A stretch of DNA of 61,700 nucleotides, from the NCBI RefSeq assembly GCF_024343675.1, contig NZ_RJUD01000021.1, forward strand, positions 1-61,700. Reading direction: 5' to 3'. The notes under the pieces were generated by a model. That model saw nothing but the letters and a program-made list of their open reading frames with translations, did not search any database and had not been told where the DNA came from. This DNA comes from Lacihabitans sp. CS3-21. GTDB lineage: Bacteria; Bacteroidota; Bacteroidia; Cytophagales; Spirosomataceae. Both the position numbers and the translations under genes were made by a program. Below are positions 8,251 through 18,700 of the stretch, piece by piece. Every line of letters begins with the position of its first letter. Positions within the stretch are counted from its first letter, which is position 1.

Positions 8251-9417
8251 TCAATTATTTACTTGATAATTGTATCTCACTTCGGCCCCCAAAAACTTCA
8301 AATCAGCATCAAAAGGCATAGCAAATACTAGTCTGTAAAAGTTTATTTCGTTGTTAATTACAATATTTGAATTTATACCTTGAGTTCGAATACCGAAAGG
8401 GTCATTTACATTGGGTATTGTACCTGAAAATATATTGGAATATGCCTGAGGAACAACAGTATGATCAAATTTTTGAATAGCCCAGGATGTCATTCCCAAA
8501 GTGGCATCTCCATCTATATAATAAAATAATATTTGTGTTACCGTAGCTCCATTTGGGAGCGTCAAGGGTGCGTGAACAGAGCCTGCTCCCGAGGAGCCAG
8601 TAAATACAATTCCTTGGTTATCATGGGTGATTGAATTGGTAGATATATGGGCTACGAATGCAGAGGCAGGGATTTTTATAACCTCAGTGCGGGTAATATT
8701 TGACCATGAAGCCGTTCCTAAATTGTCTCCCGATCTTAAAAACCTTCCAGCTGCGGCATTTTGTCCTTCAAACCTTAGAGCACCTGCCGTTCTCAATGCA
8801 ATACCGCCTGACACCGTATTTTCAAACACCCCCGCTCGGGCATTTATATTATTTGCTAAACCAAACATGGCATCGCCGCTGGTAGCGGTGTGGCCATAAA
8901 CGCCTTTGCCAATGTTGGTTGTGCCATAGACGCCTGCCCCGCCGCCGTCGTGCTTGCCATAAACCCCATAACCATTGGCATTCAATGCGTTATTTATACC
9001 AGCTACACCCGCAGTATTTCCAGATGGAGCGGTTTCAAATGCATTGCCTAAAACCCCGTTTGCTCCATTTACGGCTGAGATGGTCATACCCTGAATACCA
9101 GCAGAGTTCAAGCCTCCTGCTGTATTTAAGATTGACAACCCTGCCGCTGAGAAAGCACCACTCCCGCTATAAGGTAAGGTCAATGATCCACCGCCTCCAG
9201 TCGAAGTTTCAACAGCCACCCAACCACTGCCACTACAAACATGTGCTTTGTTGTTGGAGGTTAGAAATACTACTTTGCCGTAATCTGCAACTGCACATCC
9301 TGGTAGGTTTGTGACTTTGGGTAAGTTCAAACTTTGGGGATTAATGATGACTGACTGTGCAAAAGTACCAAAGTTTGCCAGAAGGAGTACTGCTCCTACA
9401 ATTCGTATAATTTTCAT
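8251..9417 (-). CDS. Secreted surface protein with GVYG-type repeats
   Basis: A 388-residue protein with a signal peptide (residues 1-20, ending FAQ). A short Cys-containing segment follows (LPGCAVADYG), then a Gly-rich linker, then repeats of the NGYGVYGKHDG / GVYGTTNIGKGVYGHTAT type at about residues 145-205 that suggest a beta-solenoid stalk. The C-terminal 150 residues (from about TRTEVIKIPASAF) form a separate beta-rich domain. It is probably a cell-surface or secreted structural protein. No type IX sorting domain is evident to me. The regulator gene at 7913 overlaps or abuts its stop. Confidence 0.65.
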   Translation of the reverse strand: MKIIRIVGAVLLLANFGTFAQSVIINPQSLNLPKVTNLPGCAVADYGKVVFLTSNNKAHVCSGSGWVAVETSTGGGGSLTLPYSGSGAFSAAGLSILNTAGGLNSAGIQGMTISAVNGANGVLGNAFETAPSGNTAGVAGINNALNANGYGVYGKHDGGGAGVYGTTNIGKGVYGHTATSGDAMFGLANNINARAGVFENTVSGGIALRTAGALRFEGQNAAAGRFLRSGDNLGTASWSNITRTEVIKIPASAFVAHISTNSITHDNQGIVFTGSSGAGSVHAPLTLPNGATVTQILFYYIDGDATLGMTSWAIQKFDHTVVPQAYSNIFSGTIPNVNDPFGIRTQGINSNIVINNEINFYRLVFAMPFDADLKFLGAEVRYNYQVNN

Positions 9418-9639
9418 AAATAAATAAAATTTTGATCAATTTTTACTTTTCTCACGACAGCAAAATTGATTCGAAAAAAAAATTAAAAATTCTTCAATTA
9501 TCATGATGTATTGCTGACTGTACCAATTGTAAGATTTTCTTATCCAGCAGTAAAAGCTTTATTTTTCCAAAATTTGGCAGTTTGGAATTGTAAAAAAAAG
9601 AGGGCTATTTTAAGGTAAAATTTGTTAGATAGAACGCAA

Positions 9640-11622
9640 ATGAAAAGCTTATTAATACTTGTTTTTGTCTTGATAACAGGAGTGGCTTTGGGTCAAACCC
9701 AGACCATGTTGTTGGACAAATGTGAGAACTTTTACTTAGCCGGGCAGCAAGATTCTGTAAGAAAATATGCCAAACTAGCTATGGATTTAGGTGAAAGAAA
9801 TAGTGAAAATCGCAGTGTTTTCCAGTTTTTTTTGGCAAATTCCAACATGCGTTCTTATCCGGATAGTTCGTTTAAACTTCTCAACGTGGTTTATAAGGAA
9901 TTTCAAAAACGAAACGACACCAAATTCCTATCCTTTATTCATACTGCATTTGGAGGATATTATCGCAAAACGGGAAACTTTAAAGAAGCCATTGCCAATT
10001 ATCAAAAAGCCATAACTTTTGCTGAAAAACATTATGGCACTTCAGATCCAAAGAAGCTAAATCAAATAGTGGCCGCACAGTACAACAGCATAGCTATTGT
10101 AAATCAAGAAATGTCGGACTTTGAACTATCTACCCAAAATGCACTGAAAGCATTAAAAATAGCTAATCAGTTCAAATTGCCTCAAATAGAGCTGGCATCA
10201 AGCATAATTTTGGGCAATATTCAAATGCACTTTAAGCAATTGGATCAGGCAGAAAAGAGCTTTTTTTCGGCAAAAAATTTATCATCAAAAATCAACGACC
10301 AGTATCGTCTCGGAGTGGCTTTAGCCAATTTGGGCATCATCAATCTGTTGCGGGTTGAAAATTCATCAGAAAACAAAAAGGCCTATCTGGCCTCCAAAAA
10401 GTATTTTTTGGAAGCACTCAATATGGCCAAAACTCAGAAAGATTATACCGCTATAACGGCAAGGTATTCCAATTTGGCCAATGTAGAAAATGCTATTAAA
10501 AACTTTAAGAGTGCGAACATTTACCTGCAGGAAGCTTTGAAAAATGCGGAACTTTCCAATTCAAAACTCTTGAAAATGCAGGTTACAACATCTTTGGCGA
10601 GAAATCATTTGGGTTTAAACGACACGCCAAGGGCTATTGAATTGGCCAATTTCGCTCTGGAAATGTCAAAACAGCTGAGCAACGAAAAGGAGTTGCCCAA
10701 TCTGTACAATATTTTACAAGAAGCATACACCAAAGAGAAAGATTTTGCCAAAGCCCTGGAATACCAAAAAGCCCAAATGGCTGCTAAAGACAGTCTTTAT
10801 ACCACCAATACCACGGCCAAAATCACAGAACTGCAAACCAAATATGAAACTGAAAAGAAACAAAAAGAAATAGAAGTACTCACTCTTCAAAATCAAACCA
10901 AAGAAGCCCAAATCAAACAAAAAAACTATCTTATTTTGGCTGCTACCTTGGGCATTATCTCTCTTTTGGGTGGATTTTATTTTTGGAATAAACAAAGAAA
11001 ACTAAAAAACATAAAAGAGTCCGCTGAAATGAAACAACGGCTTTTAAGAGCCCAGCTCAACCCCCATTTTTTGTTTAATTCTTTAAATTCTATCCAAAGA
11101 CTTTATGTGGAAGGTAAAACCCACCTTGCCAATGATTTTATAGCTGATTTTGCCCAACTGATGCGGGATATTTTGGAAAAAACAGGCCGCACAAAAATTC
11201 AAGTTTATGAAGAAATGGATTTCATAGAAGCCTACCTTTCTCTTGAAAAACGACGGCTAGGTGATAAGTTTGATTATGAAATTTTATTGCGTGATGAGAT
11301 TAGAAATGGCGACTATAACATTCCATCTTTCATAGTACAGCCATTGGTAGAAAATGCACTTCTACATGGGATTTTACCTAAAAATGAGCGAGGCAAAATC
11401 GTGGTTAAAGTTGAAACGCTAACAAACACCAGTCTTGAAATAAGTGTGAAAGATAATGGAGTCGGGTTTTATTCAGGCAAGAAAAACCCAAACCACAAAT
11501 CCAAGGCTATGGAATTGATAAAGAACCGTTTAGGGAAAAGCGGAACCCTCAAAATTAAAGAATTGAAGGAAGCGAATGGACAAGTTGAAGGTACAGAAGT
11601 AAAGCTAATTATAGAATATTAG
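9640..11622 (+). CDS. TPR-containing sensor histidine kinase of the LytS/YehU type
   Basis: A membrane sensor kinase of about 660 residues. The ATG at 9640 gives a clean signal peptide (MKSLLILVFVLITGVALGQ); the TTG 18 bases upstream is less likely. Residues about 25-400 are helical TPR-like repeats predicted outside the inner membrane (for example GNFKEAIANYQKAI). A coiled coil leads to one membrane helix near residue 430. The kinase part has the H-box LNPHFLFNSLNSIQRL and the N-box QPLVENALLHG, and DNGVGF of the ATPase. It should phosphorylate the LytTR regulator encoded 3 bases downstream. The signal it senses is unknown. Confidence 0.92.
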   Translation: MKSLLILVFVLITGVALGQTQTMLLDKCENFYLAGQQDSVRKYAKLAMDLGERNSENRSVFQFFLANSNMRSYPDSSFKLLNVVYKEFQKRNDTKFLSFIHTAFGGYYRKTGNFKEAIANYQKAITFAEKHYGTSDPKKLNQIVAAQYNSIAIVNQEMSDFELSTQNALKALKIANQFKLPQIELASSIILGNIQMHFKQLDQAEKSFFSAKNLSSKINDQYRLGVALANLGIINLLRVENSSENKKAYLASKKYFLEALNMAKTQKDYTAITARYSNLANVENAIKNFKSANIYLQEALKNAELSNSKLLKMQVTTSLARNHLGLNDTPRAIELANFALEMSKQLSNEKELPNLYNILQEAYTKEKDFAKALEYQKAQMAAKDSLYTTNTTAKITELQTKYETEKKQKEIEVLTLQNQTKEAQIKQKNYLILAATLGIISLLGGFYFWNKQRKLKNIKESAEMKQRLLRAQLNPHFLFNSLNSIQRLYVEGKTHLANDFIADFAQLMRDILEKTGRTKIQVYEEMDFIEAYLSLEKRRLGDKFDYEILLRDEIRNGDYNIPSFIVQPLVENALLHGILPKNERGKIVVKVETLTNTSLEISVKDNGVGFYSGKKNPNHKSKAMELIKNRLGKSGTLKIKELKEANGQVEGTEVKLIIEY

Positions 11623-11625
11623 GCC

Positions 11626-12369
11626 ATGTTAAAAATCATTATTATCGACGACGAGGAGGATGCACGATTTCTGTTGAAGCGGGCAATTGAAGACCATTTT
11701 GGAGAAATTACGAAGGTGGTGGGAGAGGCAGACAATTGCAAAAAAGGGCTCGATTTGATACAAAATACAGTATTTGACTTACTGTTTCTCGATATCAAAA
11801 TGCCCGATGGAACCGGATTTGATTTATTAAATAAACTGGATTCAAAGGACTTTTCGGTGGTTTTTGTGACGGCCTTCGATCATTTTGCCATAAAAGCCTT
11901 TGAGTTTTCGGCGGTAGGATATTTGGTAAAGCCTTTTAAATCTTCGGAATTAAGAAAGACAATAGACCGAATACTGGAGTCAAAAACAGAATCCAACGCC
12001 CAGCAAACGCCTTTCAAGATTCTTCTGGAAAATTACGAGCAGACACAAATCAGAAAAATAGTGCTGCCCAACAATGATGGCTTTGTGGTGGTGAAGCTCG
12101 AGGAAATTATTTATGTCAACAGTGTCAGAAATTACTCTGAATTCCATCTGATTTCAGGCCAAAAAGTACTCACCTCGAAGCCCCTCATTACCTACGAAAA
12201 CCTACTTTCCGATCAAGGTTTTTTCCGGATACATCATTCATACTTAATCAACCTTAGTCATTTGAAGGCCTTTGTCCGGTCAGAGGGTGGAGCAGTAAAA
12301 ATGCACAACGGCGACCTTTTACCTGTCTCAAGACAAAAAAAGGGCGAGTTGATGGATAGATTTTTATAG
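11626..12369 (+). CDS. LytTR-family response regulator
   Basis: A 247-residue regulator with an N-terminal receiver domain (IIDDEEDARFLL, phospho-acceptor Asp in LLFLDIKMPDGTGF near residue 56, Lys in YLVKPFK near 104) and a C-terminal LytTR DNA-binding domain (about 145-247, with GFFRIHHSYLINLSHLKAF). It starts 3 bases after the kinase gene, so the two form a two-component system. Likely targets are promoters with imperfect direct repeats of LytTR type; none was identified with confidence here. The divergently encoded surface protein and lone LytTR protein are plausible targets. Confidence 0.93.
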   Translation: MLKIIIIDDEEDARFLLKRAIEDHFGEITKVVGEADNCKKGLDLIQNTVFDLLFLDIKMPDGTGFDLLNKLDSKDFSVVFVTAFDHFAIKAFEFSAVGYLVKPFKSSELRKTIDRILESKTESNAQQTPFKILLENYEQTQIRKIVLPNNDGFVVVKLEEIIYVNSVRNYSEFHLISGQKVLTSKPLITYENLLSDQGFFRIHHSYLINLSHLKAFVRSEGGAVKMHNGDLLPVSRQKKGELMDRFL

Positions 12370-12432
12370 CTCAATCTCCCTTAAACAGCTAATTTACTTT
12401 TTTTATTTATATCATTTAAACCTTATATTTTT

Positions 12433-15400
12433 ATGTTAAGGCTGTGCTTATATTTTCTATTGTTTTTGCTTTTATCGTGCCATTCATCAAGAGAAAAACC
12501 ACTTTTTGAACTGGTTCCAGAGGAAGAATCTGGGTTTAGTTTTGTCAATGAGCTCAACGAGACTGAACAGTTAAATATTCTGACCTATGAGTATCTGTAC
12601 AATGGATCAGGCGTGGCCATTGGAGACATCAATAACGATGGCTTGCCAGATATTTTTATGGGAGGAAATTTGTTTGGCGGAAGGTTATATTTAAATAAAG
12701 GAAACCTAAAATTTGAGCAAATTTCGGAAACAGCCAATGTGTTTTATCGGGGATTTACCACTGGCGTCAGTATGGTGGACATTAACCAGGATGGTTGGCA
12801 AGATATTTATATTTGTCGCTCATTGGAGGACAATCCCGACAACCGAGCAAATCTTTTGTTGATCAATAACCACAACAATACTTTTACCGAACGAGCCAAG
12901 GAATTTGGATTGGCTGACACAGGTTATTCCACAGCTTCAAACTTCTTTGATTTTGATAACGACGGAGATCTGGATATGTTTCTGGTCAACCACAGGGTTG
13001 ATTTCAAGAACGCACTTACTTTAAATACTTTTTTGGATAAAGGTACTAAGAGAATTAAACCCAATCCTTATGCTAGCGATAATGCATGCAAGATTTACCA
13101 AAACAATGGTAATCAGACATTTACAGACATTTCGACAAAAGCCGGAATCATGAATACCACTTTTGGTTTGAGTGCTTCAGTGGGTGATATCAACAACGAC
13201 GGCTGGTCAGATATTTTTGTGGCAAGCGATTATGCCGACAAAGATTTACTTTATATAAATAACCAAAACGGTACATTTACCGACAAAATTGATACTTTTT
13301 TTGAGCATATTTCTAAAAACTCAATGGGTTCTGACATGGCTGATTTTAACAACGATGGTTTGCTTGATTTGATTACGCTTGATATGATCTCAGAAGACAA
13401 TTTCAGGCAAAAACAACTGAAAGGAAATAGCCCTTACGACAAATACATGCTTGCTGCTGCTGTAGGTCTGCACCATCAGGTAGTGAGAAATACGCTTCAG
13501 TTGAACAATGGCGATGGAACTTTTAGCGAAATTGCTCAGTTGGCAGGCGTGTCGTATACCGACTGGAGTTGGGCTCCTCTATTCGCCGATTTTGACAACG
13601 ACGGCTGGAAGGATTTGTATATTACAAACGGTTATGCTCACGATGTCACCGATTTTGATTTTACAAAATATGATTCTGATGAAGCCATTAAAAAATCAAG
13701 AGGGAATATGAGTACTTTGGAAATGGTCAACCTTATGAAAAAAACTCCAGTGTCAAATTATGCCTTTAGAAACAACAAAGATTTAACATTTTCAAACGAA
13801 ACACTTAATTGGGGCTTAAATATTCCCTCTTTTTCTAACGGTGCTGCTTATTCCGATTTGGATCTAGATGGCGACTTGGATCTGGTGATCAACAACTTCA
13901 ATTCTAAGGCATTTCTTTTTAAGAACAACAGCCAAAATATTAACAAGAATAGTTATCTAAATATAGTTTTTGAAAACCCTGAAACGGGTCTAGGAACGAA
14001 AGTTTGGGTAACCACAAAAGACACCAAGCAAGTTTTTGAATACACGCCTTACAAAGGGTTTATGTCATCTGTAGAAAATAAAATTCACGTGGGCCTTGGT
14101 AATAATCAAATAATAGATGAGCTGGTAATTGAATGGAAAAATGGAAAGAGTGGTGTTTTGAAAAATGTTAAATCCAATCAGACTATCCGTTTGAATATAA
14201 ATCAAGCAAAGCATCAAACAGCTCTAATTCCAACTTTTGAAAAAACTATTTTCACTCAGGATATTTTGAACTTCACCTATTTTGAAAACGATTTTATTGA
14301 CTTTAAAAGAGAGCCGCTTCTCGAACAAAGGCTCTCAGATAAAGGCCCATTTGTCTCTCAGGGAGATTTAAATGCCGATGGAAGGAGCGACTTTTTTGTT
14401 GGTGGATCAGCAGGATATTCGGCTACAATTTATTTCCAAAATGCTCAAAATAAATTCACTTCTGTACAACAAAAATGCTTTTTGGATGACAAACATTTCG
14501 AAGACGCAGGATCCGCTATTATCGATATTGACAATGATGGTGATCTGGATATTTTAACGGCAAGTGGAGGCTATGAATACGATATAAATTCGGAAAACTA
14601 TGCACTCAGATTATATATTAATAACGGAAAGGGAATATTTGAAAAATCTAATCAAAACTTGAATTTTAAAACTAATGCGAGTGAATTGAAGTTGGCAGAC
14701 ATAGACAAAGACGGCGACATGGATGTGTTTATTGCCGGGCATGCAATGCCTTCCAGATTTCCTTATGCTGCCCCCTCTTTCTTATTGTTAAACGATAATG
14801 GCATACTGAAAAATGTTTCAAATCGACTTCCTGAAAATGGTAATTTGGGAGTCTTAAATGAGGCAGAATGGGTTGATTTGGACAACGATAAATATTTGGA
14901 GCTGGTCATCGCGGGTGAGTGGATGCCGATAACGGTATTAAAAAATAAAGGGAGTAAATTTGTATATGAACAATCATTAAACCAATCTTTTGTGGGCTTA
15001 AATGGCTGGTGGAATTGTTTGGAATTTGGAGATGTAGATAAAGATGGCGACTTGGATTTAATAGCCGGAAACAGAGGAGAAAATTCTTTTTTCAAACCTA
15101 ACAAAACTTCACCTGCTTTAATATATGCCCAGGATTTTGACAGTAATGGATCTATGGATGCCATACCGGTTTATCCTTACAAAGACGGAAAACTATATCC
15201 TAAACACATTTTGGATGAATTGGCCAATCAAATACCTTCGATCAAAAAGAAAATGAGTCGCTATGAATCTTACTCGAATGCTCAAATAAAAGATGTTTTT
15301 AGTAAAAGTTTATTAGAAAAATCCTTACGCAAAGAGGCCCAAACAGCTCAAACAAAGTTTTTTATTAATGAAGGAAAAGGTAGATTTTCAGAAAGGACTC

Positions 15401-15703
15401 TGCCAATTCAGGTTCAGTTTTCGGCTGTCAAAGATGTTTTGATGTAAAGACCTAGACGGCGACGGAAATTTGGATGTATTAATGGTCGGAAATGAGTATG
15501 GTTCAGACGTGGATTCGGGTAGACAAGATGCATCTTTTGGGTGTTTTTTGAAAGGAGATGGAAAGGGCGGATTCAAAGCAGTCCTAAATAAAAAAGCAGG
15601 AATACAGTTAAAAGGAAATGCCAGAAAAATTAGTGTTACAAATTCTGGAAGTCAAATTTTGATTTGGATGAACGAAAGTCCGAGCATTATTTTGAAAAAG
15701 TAG
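12433..15703 (+). CDS. FG-GAP/ASPIC-UnbV repeat lipoprotein, frameshifted near 3' end
   Basis: A large surface lipoprotein: signal peptide with lipobox LLLSC at residues 12-16, then many FG-GAP repeats with Ca-binding loops (GDINNDGLPDIFMGGN, DFDNDGDLDMF, DIDNDGDLDIL). An ASPIC/UnbV segment is seen near residue 550 (VENKIHVGLGNNQIIDELVI). The continuous frame stops at 15447 after 1004 residues, but the next frame goes on with DLDGDGNLDVLMVGNEYGS to 15703, the normal end of this family. A single extra base at about 15440-15447 explains this. The family is common in Bacteroidota, often near SusC/SusD-type uptake genes, which are absent here. Its exact function is unknown. Confidence 0.85.
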
Positions 15704-15726
15704 CCGCTAAAATTTATCAGCGGCTA
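15701..15726. terminator. Bidirectional hairpin between convergent genes
   Basis: Stem TAGCCGCT / AGCGGCTA with a 10-base loop, starting in the stop codon of the FG-GAP gene and 9 bases from the stop of the convergent giant gene. T-richness after the stem is weak. Confidence 0.5.
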
Positions 15727-15734
15727 CTCAGTAT

Positions 15735-18700
15735 TTACTTTGTAATGGTTTTGGGTAAATTGAAGTTGGAGCTTGTCAACAATCTACAAGGATTTTGGAT
15801 CTTAGCGGTAAATATTGCTCCAGCAGATACTTCAAAACCTGGATTCAACAAAATAGCATTACCCGCTCGGTATTCCGCTCTTGCAGGGGAAAGAATTTTG
15901 TTTAGCCCCAATACATACTCCGTGGCCTGATAAATGGTTGTTCCGCTATTTATTTGACTAACCGCCACTATATTTTGAGCTTCAGGGCTCACGCTAATAT
16001 TTAAAATTGCTGACGAGCTTTCTCTTGAAACGGCATCACAAGTACTTGTGCCACTCACAACACATCTGTATTGATAACCGTTCATGCTTGTCGTTGCTCC
16101 GAACAATTGTAAAGTTGCTGCGGTGGCTCCTTGGTAGTAGGTGCCATCATAAATATTTACAAAACCCGCACCTGTATTAACCTGCCATCTATAGGTCAGG
16201 CCTTGACCAACTGCTCCTACAGTAAAATTCGCAAAATTTCCCTCACAAATCGTTTCATTGCTCGGGTTGGAGGTTATGGTGACGACCGGAATCACATTTA
16301 GTCCGGCATCTATCGACTGGCAATAATTATTTATTAAACATCTGAATTTGGCATTATTCAAACTCATTTGAACATTAGACAAAGATAAATTCGATGTAGT
16401 AACACCCTGATAAACAGTATTATTACTTAGATTAGAGTAATTGAGGCCGTCGAAACTTGTTTGCCATTGGTAAGTCACAGAGCCTCCTCCGATATGTACA
16501 GCCGATACATTGAAAGTCGTTGAATTGTTTTGACAAATAGTCTTGTTTACTGGCTGACCAAGAATTGTAATGGTCGGATCTACTTGTAGCATTGCCGCAT
16601 TGGAGAAAATACTTAGGCACGTGCTAAATACCTCACATCTGTATTCATAATTGTTAAACGAAAAAGGGATATTTTTGATTAAAAGCTGTGAACTATTGAC
16701 ATTTTCGTAGTTGGTATTCGCAACTAAATACTCAAATCCATTTCCCTTGTTTACTTGCCAGCGGTAGGATACTCCTGTTCCGTTTGACTGCACTCCGAAT
16801 ATAATTTTATTTCCAACACAAACGGATTGTCCTAATGGATTCGAAACTATACTTGGCAAAACATTTATGGCCAATCGGAAGGTGTCAGACACAATTGAAT
16901 TGCATGAATTGCTGATGATAGCTCTATATAAGTAGTTGTTCATCGAAAGGCTCAATCCAGAAATTTGAAGCGTATCATTCGTAACATCATTGTAAGTTGA
17001 GGAGGCTGAAATGTCTGAAAATCCACTTCCCGTATTTAGCTGCCATTGGAAACTGATTCCAGCAGTGTTGCTTAAATACAAAGGAATTTTAACATCCCCA
17101 TTATCACATCCAAACACATAATCGATATAATTTAAATGATAGGTATAAGGTATTGTATTATCCGTTGACACTTGATGAGATACAATTGAACTGCGGCAGT
17201 TATTCAATTCGCAAGCCACATAATACGTGGTGCTCGCTGTTACATTGGTAAGATTAGCACTTATTGAATTTTGTCCAGCAACATCAGAAAACCAAATTGG
17301 TACAGAGCCTCCTGAGCATGTTGTGGTAAGGACAAGGTTGCCGCCCGCACAAACATATTGAATACCTGTTGGCGGTGCGGCTGGTATTGGGTTGATAGTG
17401 ACATTGGCTGTAGCCACACTAGTACAACCCATATTTGTGACCGAAACAGTATAAATTCCCGAATTGCTTAATGTGGAGATGAGGATGGTCGGATTTTGTA
17501 AAATCGAAGAAAATCCATTAGGCCCAGACCAAGTGTAATTACCACCCCCAGATGCGGTGAGATTTATTTGACTTCCAGTACACAACGTCAAGCTGGAGTT
17601 GATTGTGATGGTTGGTAATGGATTAACTGTGACACTGGCAGTAGCTGTTACCACATACACTCCACTTGTCACCGTTAGCGTATAAATACCCGAATTGCTC
17701 AATAAAGCCGATGAAATTACTGGATTTTGACTACCAGATGAGTAACCATTGGGTCCGCTCCAAGCATAACTTCCGCCGCCCGTACCACTAAGGTTTATAG
17801 GGCTGCCTTCACAAACCGTCAGGTTTGAATTTATACCAATGGAGGGAAGTGGCGTAATGGTTACGCCCGTTGTTGCAGTGCTGGTGCAGCCATTGGCTGT
17901 TACGGTTAGCGTGTAGGTTCCTTGGTTATCAAGAATCGAACTAGTAATTATGGGGTTTTGAGAAGCGGAGGTGAACCCGAATGGACCATTCCAGGAATAA
18001 ATTCCACCTCCTGAGGAAGTCAGGTTTAGGCTGGATCCTTCACAAACTGTTAATGATGAGTTTATCGTAACAATTGGTACAGAATTGACGCTTACCGATG
18101 TAGTCGCAGAACTTGTACATCCATTCACGGAAAGTGTAACTGTATAAATTCCGCTTTGGTTGAGAGATGCTACATTTATGGTAGGATTTTGTAATAGAGA
18201 AATAAATCCATTGGGCCCTGCCCAAGAAAAATCCCCGCTTCCTGTTGCAGTCAGGTTTATTACCTCACCTTCACAGAGGGTTTGATTCGCACCTGCCACT
18301 AAGGCAGGAATAGCGTGGACTGTCACGCTAGTGGTTGCACTTGCGGTACAGCCATTGGTGGTAATTGAGAGACTATAAACTCCAGTATTTATAACATTAG
18401 CACTGTTTAAGGTAGGATTTTGAGAGGTTGATGTAAATCCATTAGGTCCTGCCCAATCATAGCTGCCTCCGCCTGAGGAAGTAAGATTAATCGGATTGCC
18501 TTCACAAATGTTCTGATTCGAATTGATCGTTATTGTCGGTAAATTATTTACCGTTACCACTGTTGTAGCACTTGCACTACACCCATTTGCTGTTATAGTT
18601 AAGCTATATGTCCCAGACTTATTTGAAGTTGTTCCCGTTATTATCGGGTTTTGTAGTGTAGATGTAAAGCCGTCTGGCCCTGTCCACAAATAATCTCCCC

